Assembly (NCBI GenBank): GCA_002428205.1
Contig: DIUH01000370.1
Coordinates: 3,933-11,485, forward strand
Origin: Planctomycetaceae bacterium UBA6163
GTDB lineage: Bacteria > Planctomycetota > Planctomycetia > Pirellulales > Pirellulaceae
Direction of reading: 5' to 3'
DNA length: 7,553 nucleotides
In this document: one piece after another, positions 6,652 through 7,553 of the stretch
Numbering within the stretch: position 1 is the stretch's first letter
Layout of the letters: every line of letters begins with the position of its first letter
The notes under the pieces: generated by a model
Seen by the model: the letters and a program-made list of their open reading frames with translations, nothing else
Told to the model about the DNA's origin: nothing
Database searches by the model: none
Translations under genes and position numbers: made by a program

Positions 6652-7543
6652 TTGTCGGTTCTCCTTGGAGCGTGATTCGAAACTGTTCGGTACGGTATTC
6701 TAGTAATCGGCAGATCCATGTCTGCCGCAATGGCGAAATCAAGCGAGCAAATTCTCCTTTGAGCAAGTTCCTTACCAATTCTACGGGTTCGGAGTCGATA
6801 CCGGCCAGAATGTCGAAATCAGTTTTCGCTGCTGGGTTCAGTTCCGTGTGAAGTGCATCGAAAAACGGTGCCAACGATTCGGCAAGCTTGCGTTGGGCTT
6901 TGTTGTGTACGGCGACGTCGGACTGGTCGCTATGTTCTTCGAGATACTTGTCGTATGCCTTTCGAAATTTACCGAGCTGCTTCCAGCCATTGACCAAACC
7001 ACTGACAGCGGCCTTTGCCTCAGCAACTACCTCGGGCGTACCGTCCAGGACTTCGATCACTTGCTGAGCAATCGGTTCGACTCGACTGTCCATTTCATTT
7101 AGTTGAGCGAAACCGCTGACAAAGTAGCGATCGACCAGTGCCGTGAATGCCTTGCGGTTGCCTTTTCGAAGCTGCGAGATGATGGAGATGTTGGCAATCT
7201 GCTCTTCCGAGAACTCGCGGTGTGCTCGATCGATCTGAGTAAAAATGTTGCGAGCATCGATGAACAGAATGCGATTGTCTTCTTTGGCTTTGTCGAAGAA
7301 CCACAATGTGGCTGGCAAAGTAACCGTATAGAACATGTTGGACGGAAGCGTGAGCATACCGTAGATCAAGTTCTTTTCGATCATCGCCTCCTTGATCTTC
7401 AGAGCAATATTCTCCTTCTCGGGTAGTTCTAGGAGATACTCGTAGCGGGCCTCGTTGGGTAGATAGACCGCCACCAAAACCAACCGTAACGCCAAAACCG
7501 CTCGCAAGGTTGCTACAACGAAACCGACCACGAAGAACGCCAC
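6644..7543 (-). pseudogene. hsdM: Second type I HsdM remnant (HsdM-2), N-terminus and catalytic core lost
   Basis: Homology to HsdM begins at residues 26-27 of this frame (VYLPNEARYEYLL, about 7468) and continues through LPEKENIALKIKEAM (40-54), which normally follows the N-terminal domain. Residue 55 then jumps straight to IEKNLIYGMLTLPSNMFYTV and LPATLWFFDKAK (to residue 87), ILFIDARNIFTQIDRAH (92-108) and FSEEQIANI (111-119), the region after the catalytic core. About 250 residues, with the SAM-binding motif and NPPF/Y, are absent by an in-frame deletion at about 7381. The C-terminal part (130-290) is helical. Residues 1-25 are an artificial hydrophobic reading of DNA that makes better sense on the plus strand, so this GTG start is not real. 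It differs from HsdM-1: both contain the LPxNMFY segment, with different surroundings. It cannot methylate DNA as it stands. Confidence 0.8.
6661..6666 (-). promoter_or_regulatory. Strong ribosome-binding site for the HipS-like gene
   Basis: AAGGAG on the minus strand lies nine bases before ATG 6651, inside the 3' end of hsdM-2. It fixes the start and indicates independent re-initiation, or coupled translation, within a polycistronic message. Confidence 0.65.
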
Positions 7544-7553
7544 GGTAGCCGAG
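7467..7553 (+). other. Lys/Thr/Ala-rich plus-strand coding fragment at the window edge
   Basis: A plus-strand frame opens directly after TAG (7464-7466) and reaches the edge with 29 codons: TATKTNRNAKTARKV, ATTKPTTKNATVAE. The composition (many K, T, A, N; no aromatic residues) and GC-rich third bases resemble a disordered basic tail of a real protein. The opposite strand gives an implausible run of V, A, L and F. There is no start codon, so if real it is the interior of a gene cut by the junction near 7466. It could be a basic N-terminal extension of an R-M subunit or a histone-like tail; neither can be decided. Confidence 0.35.

Noticed and set aside
7469..7543. A membrane helix at the N-terminus of HsdM-2 (run of F, V, A, L residues)
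   Set aside because: HsdM is cytoplasmic. The hydrophobic run is the antisense of a Lys/Thr/Ala-rich plus-strand frame and lies outside the region of HsdM similarity.
5435..7543. The two hsdM pieces as halves of one gene split by a simple inversion
   Set aside because: Both contain the LPxNMFY segment with different surrounding residues, and HsdM-2 also retains a segment upstream of the catalytic core, so they come from two different HsdM proteins.
1..7553. CRISPR array, tRNA, rRNA or complete insertion sequence
   Set aside because: No regularly spaced direct repeats, no cloverleaf or rRNA-like segments, and no transposase frame or paired terminal inverted repeats were seen.
1..7553. Frequent CGATCG/GATCGA words as a special signal
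   Set aside because: They are scattered through coding sequence on both strands without positional pattern, so they look like a genome-wide word preference.

Overview
The window looks like a chromosomal segment of a planctomycete, probably of the Rhodopirellula/Pirellula type. This is inferred from gene content and style, not from a marker gene. The clues are several short secreted or single-membrane-anchor proteins of the kind common in that phylum, frequent GTG/TTG starts, few strong Shine-Dalgarno sites, short genes switching strand often, and an intergenic repeat (about 5371-5432) resembling interspersed repeats I recall from Rhodopirellula genomes.

Left part (1-5358), ordinary chromosome. 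A cysteine-rich membrane-anchored protein runs off the left edge on the minus strand. Across a divergent intergenic region, which carries a perfect 16-bp palindrome, lies a plus-strand pair: a WalJ/YycJ-type metallo-beta-lactamase-fold hydrolase overlapping by 31 bp an arylamine N-acetyltransferase with an intact Cys-His-Asp triad. Then come two minus-strand genes, a single-membrane-anchor hypothetical protein and a secreted hypothetical protein. They are followed by a plus-strand exported M48-family zinc protease (HELSH) and a convergent minus-strand membrane-anchored hypothetical protein.

Right part (5370-7553), a scrambled restriction-modification region. After the repeat there is a plus-strand fragment of a type I DNA methyltransferase (HsdM-1) with SAM-binding and NPPY motifs. 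It lacks its N-terminal domain and breaks off abruptly at about 6196. The next 1.27 kb is the minus strand of a different system: a remnant of a second HsdM (HsdM-2) that has lost its N-terminus and, by an in-frame deletion, its whole catalytic core; then a translationally coupled gene for a protein resembling the N-terminal subdomain of HipA (HipS-like); then the first codons of a third overlapping gene, cut at about 6197. At about 7466 the minus-strand homology ends, and a Lys/Thr/Ala-rich plus-strand frame runs off the right edge.

The most interesting feature is the hsdM / HipA-N-like / (third gene) operon, which joins a type I modification subunit to a possible HipST-type toxin-antitoxin part. 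The left-hand genes appear functional, whereas both hsdM copies are broken. The small HipS-like gene is complete and keeps a strong ribosome-binding site.
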